From Deroplatys truncata (Eukaryota; Arthropoda; Insecta; Mantodea; Mantidae): 64,000 bases of DNA. Shown piece after piece: positions 35,060 through 45,599 of the stretch. The DNA is taken from assembly GCA_030765065.1 (NCBI GenBank), contig CM060990.1:664776618-664840617 (forward strand). Direction: 5' to 3'. How positions within the stretch are numbered: the first letter of the stretch is position 1; each line of letters opens with the position of its first letter. The notes beneath the pieces were generated by a model. It was given only the letters and a program-made list of their open reading frames with translations. It made no database searches and was not told the origin of the DNA. The position numbers were made by a program, and so were the translations under genes.

Positions 35060-37150
35060 ATTCTTCTTCAAACCAAGTGTTAGGCCATCAGGCCTGTTAA
35101 GATCTCACTAAGAAATTTTCCCTCCATCTCTTCTTCGGACGCCCGTGTGATCTCTTTCCCCTAGGAACGTACTGCATTACAGCTTTGGGAATGCGTTCTG
35201 GGCCCATCCTAATTAGGCGTTGTCTCCAGTTGTTCAGCAATGTTGATTCCCAGGACTAGTTGCATCTTCATCTCTTGTAAAATAAACTCATTGGTCTATA
35301 GATCCCATTTGGTATCACCAGCAGTCCTTCACATAAAATTCATCTCTGCAGAAAATTTTCTGCTTCAACATACACTATGTGATCAAAAGTATCCGGACAC
35401 CCCCACAAACATACGTTTTTCATCTTAGGTGCATTGTGCTGCCACCTACTACCTGGTACTCATTATCCGCGACCTTAGTAGTCATTTGACATCATGAAAC
35501 AGCAGAATGGGACGCTCCGTGGAACTCAGAGACTTCGAACGTGGTCAGGTGATTGGGTGTCACTTGTGTCAGAAGTCTGCACGCGAGATTTCCACACTCC
35601 AAACATCCCTAGGTCCACTGTTTCTGATGTGATAGTGAATGGAAACGTGAAGGGACGTGTACAGCACAAAAGCGTACAGGCCAACCTCGTCTGTTGACTG
35701 ACAGAGACCGCTCACATTTGAAGAGGGTCGTAAAGAGTAATAGGCAGACATTCATCCAGACCATCACACAGGAATTCCAAACTGCATCAGGATCCACTCC
35801 AAGTACTATGACAGTTAGGCGTGAGGTGAGAAACATCACGCAGGAAAATGCCAAACGACGCCTCGCTTGGTGTAAGGAGCGTCAACATTACACGATTGAA
35901 CAGTGGCTAAACGTTGTGTGGAGTGACGAATCACGGTACACAATGTGGCGATCCGATGGCAAGGTGTGGGTATGGCGAATGCCCGGTGAACGTCATCTGC
36001 CAGCGTGTGTAGTGCCAACAGTGAAATTCGCAGGTGGTGGTGTTATGGTGTGGTCGTGTTTTTCCTGGAGGGGTCTTGCATCTCTTGTTGTTTTGCGTGG
36101 CACGATCACAGCGCAAACCTACATTGATATTTTAAGCACCTTCTTGCTTCCCACTGTTGAAGAGCAATTCGGGGATGGCGATTGCATCTTTCAACACGAT
36201 CGAGCACCTGCTCATACTGCGCGGGCTGTGGCGGAGAGTGGTTACACGACAATAATATCCCTGTAATGGACTGGCCTGCACAGAGTCCTGACTTGAATCC
36301 TATAGAATACCTTTGGGATGTTTTGGAACACCGACTTCGTACCAGGCCTCACCGAGCTACATCGATACCTCTCCTCAGTTCCGCACTCCGTGAAGAATGG
36401 GCTGGAGTTCCGCAAGAAACCTTCCAGCACTGATTGAAATTATGTCTGCGAGAGTGAACGTTGTCATCAAGGCTAAGGGTGGGCCAACACCATATTGACT
36501 TTCAGCATTGCCGATGGAGGCGCCACGAACTTGTACGTCATTTTCAACCAGGTGTCCGGATACTTTTGATCATGTAGTGTATCTCTCTTCTTTAGGGCCC
36601 AAGTATAGCACAGGTCTTGCTAAGGCTTTGTACAGCCTTAGACGAGTGTGCTTTTGCAGTAAAGCTGGTTTGAAGACACCACTGATTATTCCCTTTGTTT
36701 TATTAAACTTTAATATTTCGTCGTTTATGTTCAACTTCATGAAATATGACGGTTTGTTCCAAGGTATATAACTTCAGTTTTACTCCCTAATGTTGTAGAT
36801 TTTATACATATTTTGCTTAGAATTTTATATATTCTCTTAAATGCTATTATTTTGACATTTCCATATCATGCTGATGTGCTATTTTATGTAGATTGTATAT
36901 AGATAGTTGTAAACCCTCATTACCTCTTGGTAATACTATATCATCTGCAAAAAGAATTATATATACGAGTATGAATTGTCTTCTATTTAATGTTACATAT
37001 CCATGTTGAATCTCTATCTAATTTTTAATCATATGGTTAATGTAGACTATGAAGAGCAATGGAGAAAGTCCACAACCCTTTCTTACACCTGTGTTTATAT
37101 TTACCATTCTGATATGTTACCATAAATTGCGGAAGCAGTTTTCTTTGATG
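35060..37150 (-). mobile_element. LINE remnant with reverse-transcriptase motifs, split by Tc1
   Basis: Minus-strand translation from ~37110 gives TGVRKGCGLSPLLFIVYI and then ILFADDIVLPRG, reverse-transcriptase motifs including the FADD catalytic box (plus coordinates ~36940-36960), then YNLHKIAHQHDMEMS. Decayed sequence follows, then LLQKHTRLRLYKALARPVLY-LGPK. The reading continues beyond the Tc1 insertion with IRMGPERIPKAVMQYVPRGK and GRPKKRW, the usual tail of this LINE group. It lacks endonuclease and fingers, so it is 5'-truncated, and stops and deletions are frequent. The related plus-strand copy at 45600 has the same C-terminal layout. Confidence 0.8.
35373..36579 (+). mobile_element. 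Tc1 transposon with recognisable full transposase, frameshifted
   Basis: Inverted termini CACTATGTGATCAAAAGTAT / inverted complement, both flanked by TA (35371-35372, 36580-36581). Coding starts at ATG 35507 (MGRSVELRDFERGQVIG). It includes a helix-turn-helix (IPRSTVSDVI), QTASGSTPSTMTVRREVR, a deletion of ~15 residues, LAWCKERQHYTIEQW, VVWSDESRYTMW (first D), GGGVMVWSCF, CIFQHDRAPAHTA (second D) and DWPAQSPDLNPIEYLWD (E). All three DD34E acids are present. Frameshifts lie near 35602, 35660, 36228 and 36430. The copy ends ~36496. It inserted into the antisense LINE, and appears younger than the mariners. Confidence 0.9.
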
Positions 37151-37379
37151 TATTGGACTCACTTGTACTTACTGAAAGTTTGGTGAGCCTAATTGAAAAT
37201 AGTTTAAACTTGGTCGTTTAGTTCACTCTTAGGAAAAATGTAGCTGAGCTGAATTGAAAGTTATGTTTATGACGTTAATCAATGAAAAAAGTTTACTTTC
37301 ACACCTTTTAGATCTCAATAACTTTCTCTATTTTCAATTAACGATTTGTTGCTATTCCTTCATTTATGGAAAACTGTAA

Positions 37380-37913
37380 AATGTAAGGGTACGAACGAAC
37401 AGAGGGATCCCTGCAACCGGGGCTAAGCACCGCAAGTAGGTCACAACTGCCCTGTTTGCTTCTACTGTGATTTCTGAGAGGGAGTGAAGTAGGGAGAGAC
37501 TCGAAGGCGACCAAATCCGGATGACGACGGACGGAAACATGGACAGGATCACTAACTTTTCTAGATTTAACGCATCCGACGCCTCCTGGACCCACCCGGA
37601 AGCCCCCAAAGCCCCAGCAGTCCCCCTCGCGGGGCCCACTCGGAGGCGGGACCTAAATGAGCAGTTCCGCAACGACACCACCGCCCAGCCGCAGCCCGCC
37701 AACCACCGTCGCTTGGTATTACAACCCTGAAACTGATAGCAACGAAGAAGAACAAGAAATGAGGGGAAGGAAAGTGGTGGTAAATGAGGAACCACCCCAG
37801 CATTCGCCAGGCGACCACAAACAACCCATGATCGAGTGGGTGCTCGGCGGGATGGAACCCAGGATCTCCCGAATGCGAGTCACACACCTTACCGAGACGC
37901 TACCTCGCTCGGT
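37380..37913 (-). mobile_element. SINE-2, minus-strand copy with 15-bp TSD
   Basis: Flanked by TATGGAAAACTGTAA at 37365-37379 and 37914-37928 (perfect). The tRNA head is at the right end in inverted form (ACCTCGCTCGG, B box as GGAACCCAGGATC). The 534-bp element shows the full extent of the family. Overlapping ORFs of 100-140 codons on the minus strand are incidental to its GC content. Confidence 0.9.
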
Positions 37914-37928
37914 TATGGAAAACTGTAA

Positions 37929-38699
37929 TTTCAGCTTTAATTCTCATTTATGTCTTGTGTCACTTCTCCTTTCATTACCACTGCTGTTAGCTCTTACGTT
38001 TTAGACTTTTAGTTAAAACCGCGCTGTTTAGGGATATTTTAAAATTTCTTGTTAATAAGTGCTCAAGTTCGGAATTAATGGGCTTTGTTTTCCTTCATTT
38101 CCATTGACCTGTAATAACATCCTTTGGCCCCGGACACCCTTACTTATCAAGGGGTAACAAGATAAATGTGGGAGCTATTACTCCATTTTAAGCGTGTTTC
38201 GGCATATTTTAAGGTCTTAATTTTATACCTTTTAAATGACCTAAACACGGGTATTCAGGATAAAAAGAAGAAAATGTGCTGGCTTAAAACAATAAATTCG
38301 ACGTGTTTCTAAGAAAACTTAAAATATTTAAGGGGAGACTAAAATCCTTATCCCACCAGTGTTAAATCTGCTAAATCCATGACCCATTATCCTGTACACT
38401 GTTAGAATAATATAATGTAATTTTTATAGAATGTAGATATCACTGATCTGCTTTTATACAGTGCGTTTCCTTCCTACTGCGGCCAACACACAGATTCTCG
38501 CATCCCGCCCGCCGCAGCTCTTACTCCCGTTGAAATGGTTATAATATCGCCGCAAACGCCTCACGTTCTCATATTTACAGTGACAATAAGCAGAAGTATA
38601 CCTTATAATAAGAGATGGTGAAAATGTTTTCCTTCTGTATCCACATATTTTTGGGCATATTTTCAGGAAAAGTTCATTCACACTTGAAGTAGAATTGTT
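37929..38699. other. No supported feature
   Basis: AT-rich spacer. Minus-strand ORF 38454-38681 is unrecognised. Confidence 0.4.
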
Positions 38700-38911
38700 C
38701 TTTACGTTGTTTGCTGCTACGTATGAAAAGCCGATTTGAAGTAGTTTGTATTGAAGGAGTTGTATCGTATTTCAACTGTTGGGGAGCCGAACTTGTAGTA
38801 TTTGCAACCACATGTATAGTAAACAGTTTCCGGTAGCCTTTGCCCCAAGTTTAAAAAATATTATTAACTTTGTAATTAAACTGTTTCTTTAAGTATTAAA
38901 TAATTATGTTG
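38700..38911 (-). mobile_element. Truncated LTR-A fragment, minus strand
   Basis: Contains the inverted 3' part of LTR-A: AACTGTTGGGGAGCCGAACT, GGTAGCCTTTGCCCCAAG and AACTGTTTCTTTAAGTATTA. It stops abruptly at ~38911, where SINE-5-related sequence begins. The U3 half is missing. Confidence 0.7.
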
Positions 38912-38919
38912 CGATGGCA

Positions 38920-39325
38920 TTGTACTTTTCAGTCGTCTGATTCTATCTTTCCAATCTTGTCCAACACGCGGTTTGTGTGGAAGAACAATTAATTCCATTA
39001 ATTGATCTAATAGTGTTAGAAACTATGAAGCCCGGCACTTAAAGTACTTACAACACTGTAAGTCGCCATTGGGGTATGTCATCTCAATACAATTTGAGAT
39101 ATCCTTGTGGTTTACCGGAAAAAATGCTTATCATTTGGGGAATTTACTGCGTCGCCGGATGTTGCCATGTTAGCTCAGTGTTTAGAGCAAGCGTATGTAG
39201 ACTGGGGGATCCTTAGTTCAAATCCTGCGACAGCATTTAATTTTTCAGTCGTCTGATTTTACCTTTCCAACCTTGTATCCAACACTCGGCTTGTGTGGAA
39301 GGACAGTTAAATATTATTTTTGTTA
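38920..39325 (+). mobile_element. SINE-5-related repeats
   Basis: Two copies of the SINE-5 3' body (TTTTCAGTCGTCTGATT, then CTTTCCAA and CTTGTGTGGAAG) lie at ~38935 and ~39245. A tRNA-like head (GCCATGTTAGCTCAGTGTTT, AGTTCAAATCCTGC) is found at 39166-39237 before the second body. The two bodies bracket ~200 bases of intervening DNA that shows distant similarity to the segment at 41940-42090. Confidence 0.6.
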
Positions 39326-39332
39326 GTAATAA

Positions 39333-40440
39333 TGAGGCAGTATTTTTAACACTTAGATGGTTTCTGTCTAAATATATAATATATAAATTCAATAACAGCC
39401 CGCCTTAAAGCAATATGTGTGTAACAATATATAAAAAGTGTATATTACAGTCATTGTAAATGTTTATATTATTGTATACATGTGTAATAATGTTATGTGA
39501 ATCTATTACGTAATTTAATAATGTAGGAGCTGTGAGAATAATAGGTTAAAAGTTGCTAACAATGAGGTAATCTTGAGGCAACAATGAGTAAGAATGTTTA
39601 ATAATACTACTAGTCATTCTTGGCAGCAATAATGTACTTTTTGAGACAGTTCATAAAATAGCCAATCAACAACCAGAAAAAAAGTTAAATAAAAGTATTG
39701 GATTAGAAATAGCCAATCAGAAACTTCAAATACAGAAATTTACAAATGTGGCGGTAGAAATCAAGTCAGTTGCTTGTAGACAGTGCTCATAACTGGACGT
39801 GTTGCTGGAAGACAGTGTTCCTGACGCGAGATGTGTCCTCGAGAAATTTAATATGTATTTTGTATGAGACAAAAATAGCTTACTTGTTAAAAAATGCAAG
39901 TATTTAACAAAAGAATCTCACAACTCTCTATGTCAGTGAAGTGTTATTTAAATCGTGTCAAGCATTAATAAAAGGAGTGAAGTAAAGTTATAATCTGTTT
40001 AAGCCTACATTCTTCAGTCGCACCACAACCCTTCAAAGAGAAACATGTCTCTAACAATAATACTGACGCAGCCGAGTCAAATTACAAATTTTAAATTTTT
40101 AAATATTCTTTGGGGGGGCAAAGGCCACCGAAAAGTACATTTGGGGCGAAGGCTACCGGAAAGCGGGTACCACACGTGCGGTTGCAACTACTTCAAGTGT
40201 TCGGCTCCCCAACAGTCGAAATATAATACATCATCTTCAAACTGACTTTCCATACGTAGCAGCAACAACCTACTTCAAATTGGCTTCCAAAGCGTGGGGC
40301 AAATAACAATACAACAAACCATCTTCTCAATGAGAAGAGATGGAAAAAAATAAGGAAATAGACCACATTCAAACACCTAAAATAGATGTTTAGCTGGTAA
40401 CAATTAAACACAAAACATTTTGGAAAACACAAATGCTTCA
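39333..40440 (+). mobile_element. Solo LTR, family A, copy 5 (longest)
   Basis: The 1108-bp element starts TGAGGCAG, ends GCTTCA and is flanked by ATAA (39329-39332, 40441-40444). The extra length lies at the 3' end, which contains three primer-site-like units: TTCGGCTCCCCAACAGTC, CTGACTTTCCATACGTAG, and TTGGCTTCCAAAGCGTGGGG. Confidence 0.87.
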
Positions 40441-40444
40441 ATAA

Positions 40445-41306
40445 GAGCACTGAAAGAAAGCACAGAAAATTAGTTACACATTTTATTTCCTATGCTATTA
40501 TCTGAAAAATATATTTCGAACAAAATCCATTATGATTTTTGCGAAAATGTCTTAAAAACCTTTACAAGAAAAGTGTGTTTACGGTGGTAAGGTTATTGAC
40601 ATACCTTAATTTTACAAGTCTTAAAAGAACCTGGCTTAATTGTGTAACTTGGTATCTAGAATTTTCGCTTTGTAGTTGTGATATTCAGAGACACGCTAGG
40701 AGCGTTTTCTTCATTGGTCCTCGAAACGTGTAATTTTGTTGACACGCTGTATAAAATAATTAGGTGGAATGCAATGTTTCCTGCCTCTTAGCTAGCTAAT
40801 TGTAAAGAAATCCTTTATTTCATATATACGTCCTTCTCTATCAATTACAAGTTCGCAGTTATCCCTATCTATGATACTATTCTTCTTTATTTGTGCTTTT
40901 GTGTACTTAATTAATATGGTTTTAACTTCGTTGCTAAAACACGAAAACGTTTCTTCTATCCACTTTGCTTTAATCAGATAAATATCTGCCTCGAAAGGGG
41001 TTCGAAATGCGTAATAGTACCAATAAGAGATAAATAAATGAAAGGAAAATATCTGATATACTACACTCGTGTGTATATGCATGTATAGTACAAACAGTGA
41101 TCCTTCTAACTACGTTACGTTAGTCATGATAAATGTTCGCCTAGGAATCATTTCTAATTAGGCTTTACGGGTGCATTACACGTATCCCTGTTTGGTTACA
41201 TGCAAAATGCGGAAAAGATGGTTGTATGTTTCAAGTCGCATTTGTTTTTTCATGTGCTATATGAAAACAAAGTAGAATCGCACAGATACGACCGTTCATA
41301 CAGGAA
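40445..41306. other. No firm feature; one unrecognised 96-codon ORF
   Basis: The minus-strand ORF 40792-41082 begins with an aromatic, hydrophobic N-terminus and continues into a charged segment (EADIYLIKAKWIEETF, ELVIDREGRIYEIKD). Residue use is more protein-like than neighbouring ORFs, but no family is recognised and there is no context. It could be an exon. Confidence 0.3.
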
Positions 41307-41603
41307 ATTAAATTGGGTTTTATTTATAGACGCTCTTTAGCTGCTGAGGTTCTTAGCGTCCCATTCTATATTGGGCGTGAAAGACCGGAAATTTTGCTCA
41401 GAGGCCCTGTATGAGCTTGAGGTTCTTTTACGTGCCGTAAATCTACGACACGGGTCCACCGGCTTTACCTCCCTTCCATAAAAGCGAGCCATGCTAAGGA
41501 TTCTTACGCCGGAAAAAAATCCAACACCCTCCGCTGGGTTTAAACCCGTGACCTCGGGAACTAGAGGCTAAGCATGGTACCACTAGACCACGGAGGGGGA
41601 TAC
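41307..41603 (-). mobile_element. SINE-1, minus strand
   Basis: Runs from the inverted tail (AATTAAATTGGGTTTTATTT) to the inverted tRNA head (GTACCACTAGACCACGGAGG), the cleanest head of the family in the window. B box inverted as GGGTTTAAACCC. No obvious target duplication. Confidence 0.8.
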
Positions 41604-41824
41604 CTTTGTACAGGGCGACCAACCTAGGCTTCAACCTGGGAAATCGTAATGAACATAAAACAACGGATATTTCGAAACTGGCTAATGCTGCAAAAGAAGC
41701 CCTTGAAACAAAATTCTATATTTTATCGTGCGCTACATTTCTCCTTTGTAATTTTTGTCTATGTCGAATGATTTATGTTTATTTAAAATTATAAACAAAT
41801 CTACAAAAATGAAGTGAATGGTAG

Positions 41825-42180
41825 AACCAGACTGAAAAATGCCATGCTGTAGCTGGGATTTTAACCATGGATCTAAAGCTTACCGTACTGCTGCTCTAGG
41901 CAACTGATCTACCGTGGCAACATGCCGGTAGGAAGCTACATTTCCTGACTGACTCTTATTTTTTCGGGTTAACCCAAGGCGTTTTCAAATTAACAACGAA
42001 ATAATATACCTCAATTCCGACTTACAATCTCATAAGTACTTTAAGTGTGAGATTCATTTTTAACCACTATTAGTTTAAACCGAATATCCGTGCTTCAAAT
42101 CCCGGCTATATCATTAAATTCTTCAGTCTGATTCCATCAATCCAACCTTACCCTACACATGGCACCTGTGAAAGGACAGT
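41825..42180. repeat. Second inverted SINE-5 pair, wide spacer
   Basis: The left unit is inverted (GACTGAAAAATGCCATGCTG, then head to ~41930), and the right unit is direct (CTTCAAATCCCGGCTATATC, then TCTTCAGTCTGATTCC at ~42092-42140). ~150 bases separate them. This repeats the head-to-head arrangement of 7267-7508. Confidence 0.55.
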
Positions 42181-42204
42181 TAATTAACAGAATGAAGAGA
42201 ACTT

Positions 42205-42620
42205 CGGAGCCTTTTCAGATAAAACTTCAGAAACGCTATTTGCTATTTCAATACTCTAAGTGTGGAATTTTAATGAAAATTATTAGAGGCGTTTATGAGA
42301 AAACTAAAACAAAAAAAAATCTGTTTAGGTTTCGTTGGGGTTAAGGAACTTTGTGACAATATTTGGGTTGCATCATTGAAAGATTCTGGATATAAATATG
42401 AACGTAGGTATTTATCCCACTTTACGTTTCTGGAGATATATTCTATTTTCTCTCTTCATATCACTTTCTGTTTCTCTCTCACACACAAAAACGATATTTT
42501 AAAAATATACCTTTATTTTACATTCGCCTAAACTTCGACATCGAATTCTTAGGTAAAATTCATACCTCCCCTACCCATTACGGTTAACGGGTAGGAAAAG
42601 TATAAAACCAGTATTACATG
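42205..42620 (-). mobile_element. Repeat E, degenerate copy
   Basis: Shares the order of landmarks with the minus-strand copies (TTTTAATGAAAATTATTAGA, GTTGCATCATTGAAAGATTC, then a GTAGG-AAAGTA terminal region), but with many changes. Confidence 0.45.
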
Positions 42621-43384
42621 AAATTGGGAGAATGTGGGTGAAATAAAGCTTTATTTTGCACTATAAGGAAAATAAAAAAAATCCAGCTTAGTTCGTAAAA
42701 TAAATTAGAATTATCTACTTTAGAAAATGTTAATAAGTGCACTAATTTTATGCCGTTAAACTCTAACACTACAGCAGCTGTTTCATAGCTACAATTACCT
42801 AGCTATCATTCAGCACTATATTGGCTAATCTCGGAGAAGCCCAATGGTACACATACAACCAACTAGGAACATTATGTACGCTCGTTGGGCTAGTGTTTCC
42901 CAACATAATGAAAGTAAACATTTACTCTGAACTAGCACTCTGTTTGGTGAACTCGATATTACCCCACGGAAGATAAGTTGGAGATGAAATGGGGTTCAAA
43001 ACTGTTGGCAAAATAAAAAATCTCTCGTTTATAAATCTGGCATTGCGGTACAGGAAAAAACATATTTTGGTGTTTTTGAAAGCGTGTTACATAAATGTCT
43101 CTAAACTCAAAACACTGACAGATTTATGGCAGTGGCGATTTCTCTGCTGGTTAATCACCACCATAACGATGTACTTTTTAAAAATGTCCTTCCCGTAAAT
43201 CAAGTGTTTATTTGTGTATTATTTTACAAAATAACGACGATTTACAAAGGGCTGTTTTCATAACGTATCAAATATGTAAGGTAGGTATATGATTTTAAGA
43301 TATCAATCAACAAAACTAAAGTTATGGCTTTTAAGGGGAAGAATTAGAATTAAGATTCTAAACGGAGGGGAACTTAGCACGTTG
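42621..43384. other. No supported feature
   Basis: AT-rich spacer before the SINE-2/LTR-C/SINE-1/MITE-D nest. Confidence 0.4.
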
Positions 43385-43555
43385 ACCTAAGTAGATGTTC
43401 TGTGCCAATGCCCCGGACGGGCACCCCCGGGAGAGAGGGACTAGATGAGAAAAGACAGAGGGCGGCCAGACCAGGAGGCGCGACAGGCAGAGGGCAGGGT
43501 CCCTACCATTTCCAGATTTGAACTCCCCCAGATGGGCACTGCTGCAGCCGGGTCC

Positions 43556-44417
43556 TGAGGCAGTATTTTATATCACAACACTGTGAATGCCAGAGTGATT
43601 GTAGTGTAAACTAACATTATTGTATGACAATGATTTTAGATGTTTGTTAGCCATAAGCATTGTTAGGAAATAAGTTTACACGGCCTCACTGAAACTGACA
43701 AGGAAGTGGTTAACAATAATGAACCGAGGGGGTGAGTTGTTTATCACTAAGAAGAGACAAACAAATGACGTCAGGGTACCGTGCCTTTCTTTATAAATGG
43801 AGGGAATATCTTCCCTAGAGCATATGTGTTAGTAATTATGATTGGCTGACAAAACAGACGCTAATGTTGGCGCGATTTAGTAACCACTAGCAGCTCTATT
43901 ATAATGTTTAGGCATTTCGGAGTGAGGGAGTATAAATTCTTGAGCCAAAAGCAAGTATTGCGCAGTTCTACAGAATCTCTCGCGAGGTACACATTACACA
44001 GGTCTACAGGATCATTCACGAGGTACACGTCGCGTAGTTCTAAGGAATCTTTCGTGGAGTGCACGGCATGCAGTTTGGAAGAATCTCTCGCGTCCTAAAG
44101 TTTGTTACAAAATGTGAAGTACGCGGTAACTAATACGACAGTAATTACATTCGGAAATATAACAGTTTCAGTCAGGCGTGTATCAAGATTAAAGATGTGA
44201 AATTAATTAAGTGTGACGGCAATAAAAGTGTAAAAACAAATTCTTTCATCAGTGTTATCTTTTAGTAACAACTCCTTTCCGTTTACACGCCCTGCTCAGA
44301 GATATTTGCTCGACTGAGTAATAATAGCTAGCCGGAGGACAAAGTACCCAAATTTAAATATAATGAAACAATAACAGGCGCCCAGCAAATAAAATAACAC
44401 GAGAGAATTCCTTGACA
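43556..44417 (+). mobile_element. Solo LTR, family C
   Basis: The 862-bp element starts TGAGGCAGTATTTTATATCA, ends CTTGACA and is flanked by GTCC (43552-43555, 44418-44421). A TATA-like GTATAAATTC lies near 43929. Four ~35-bp tandem units follow (43961-44100), then AATAAA near 44221 and an internal AGGCGCCCAGCAAAT near 44376. The first 14 bases equal those of LTR-A but the body differs, so it is a separate family with a related terminus. No coding region. Confidence 0.85.
43961..44100 (+). repeat. Four ~35-bp tandem units inside LTR-C
   Basis: Unit pattern GCGCAGTTCTACAGAATCTC then TCGCGAGGTACAC, at about 43961, 43997, 44031 and 44067, progressively diverged. It lies just downstream of the TATA-like box, so it would be in the transcribed leader of the parent element. 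Confidence 0.8.
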
Positions 44418-44759
44418 GTCCTCTCCCCCACTAGCTTCCATATCCCCTGTCAGGCTTGGGATCCAGAGAACGTCCCCATTCCGCTGCCGAAGGTTACCAT
44501 AGAGCATCCTTTTACCCTGCTATGCACATGCCGAGACCCCCCGCCGACACCTGCAAACCAGAAGCAACCAAGCGATGAAAGGTGAAATGCGAATGGAGGC
44601 GAAATGGAGGGACAAGATATTCGAGGGACGTAATGATCCTTCCCAGCATTCGCCTAGCGACCAGGGCGAATCCCCAAAAAAACCCATGGGTCAGGAAGGT
44701 CGACCAAGGGAATCGAACCCACGGCCTACAGAATGCGGGGCACCGACGTTACCGCCTGA

Positions 44760-45563
44760 AATTAAAAAATTAAATTGAATTTTATTAATGGAAACTCTTT
44801 AACTCCTATGGTTCTTAGCGTTCCATTCTACAGGGTAGACCATTTAAGTTGAGACTGCGCAATATCTCCAAAACTAAGCGTTGTAGAAAGAAAAGGTTTT
44901 GATAAAAGTTGCTGGATATTATGGGGGAAAGTTGTATGTTTTGTATGTTCCTTTCCCATTAAAAAATGGTTTACAAAGAGCTGTTTATTTTGTGATGAGG
45001 AACAAGGAAACAAAATAAAAAGTGTTAGTTCCCAATTACGAAACGTAACTTGACGCTGAAATGACCATCCAGGGTGGTCCAACCATTCATTGCGCTCTTC
45101 GTACACAGCCATTCAGAATTTTCGTTGTTATTTACATTGATGTAAAAACAATTGAAAAATGCTTTATACAAATGTTTTTAGTTTTTTATGAGGAGTGAGA
45201 AAACAACATAAAACAGGACTAATGGCATTTACTTTCCCCGTAATATCAAGCAGCTTTTACTCAAGACATTTCTTTCTACAACGTTTAGTTTTGGAGATAT
45301 TGTACGATCTTATCTTTAATGGTCCATCTTGTATATTGGGTATGAAGGACCGAAAATTTTGCTCAGAGGGCTTTTTATCAGATTTGCGGTTCTTTTACGT
45401 GCTGTAAATCTACGACACGGGACCACCGGCTTTACTTCCCTTCCGAAGGAAGTCATGCTAAGGATTCTTACGCCCGAAAAAAAAATCCATCGCCTCCGCT
45501 GGGTTAGAATCCACGACCTCTGGAATTAGAAACAAGCATGGCCCCCCTACAGCACGGAGGAGA
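44760..45563 (-). mobile_element. SINE-1, minus strand, inside SINE-2 and split by MITE-D
   Basis: Flanked by ACGTTACCGCCTGA (44746-44759) and ACATTACCGCCTGA (45564-45577), a 14-bp target duplication with one mismatch taken from SINE-2. Inverted tail at left, inverted head at right. The MITE divides it at CATTCTA / TATTGGG. Confidence 0.85.
44831..45331. mobile_element. MITE-D, copy 3, inside SINE-1
   Basis: The 501-bp element starts CAGGGTAGACCATTTAAGTT and has an inverted right end finishing GGTCCATCTTG. Exact TA duplication at 44829-44830 and 45332-45333; removing the element and one TA restores the SINE-1 sequence seen in other copies. Confidence 0.92.
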
Positions 45564-45599
45564 ACATTACCGCCTGAGCCATCCCGCTCGTTTTAAGGG

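Larger units (their letters stand above)
43385..45595 (-). mobile_element. SINE-2, minus strand, host of a three-element nest
   Basis: SINE-2 sequence at 43385-43555 and 44422-44759 becomes continuous when LTR-C is removed. The inverted head (AATCGAACCCACGGCCTACA) continues past SINE-1 to the ...ACCGCCTGAGCCATCC end at ~45592. This is the oldest layer of the nest. Confidence 0.75.

Noticed and set aside
40792-41082. 96-codon minus-strand ORF with protein-like charged C-terminus
   Set aside because: Kept only as a remark; no family, splice sites or context to support a gene.
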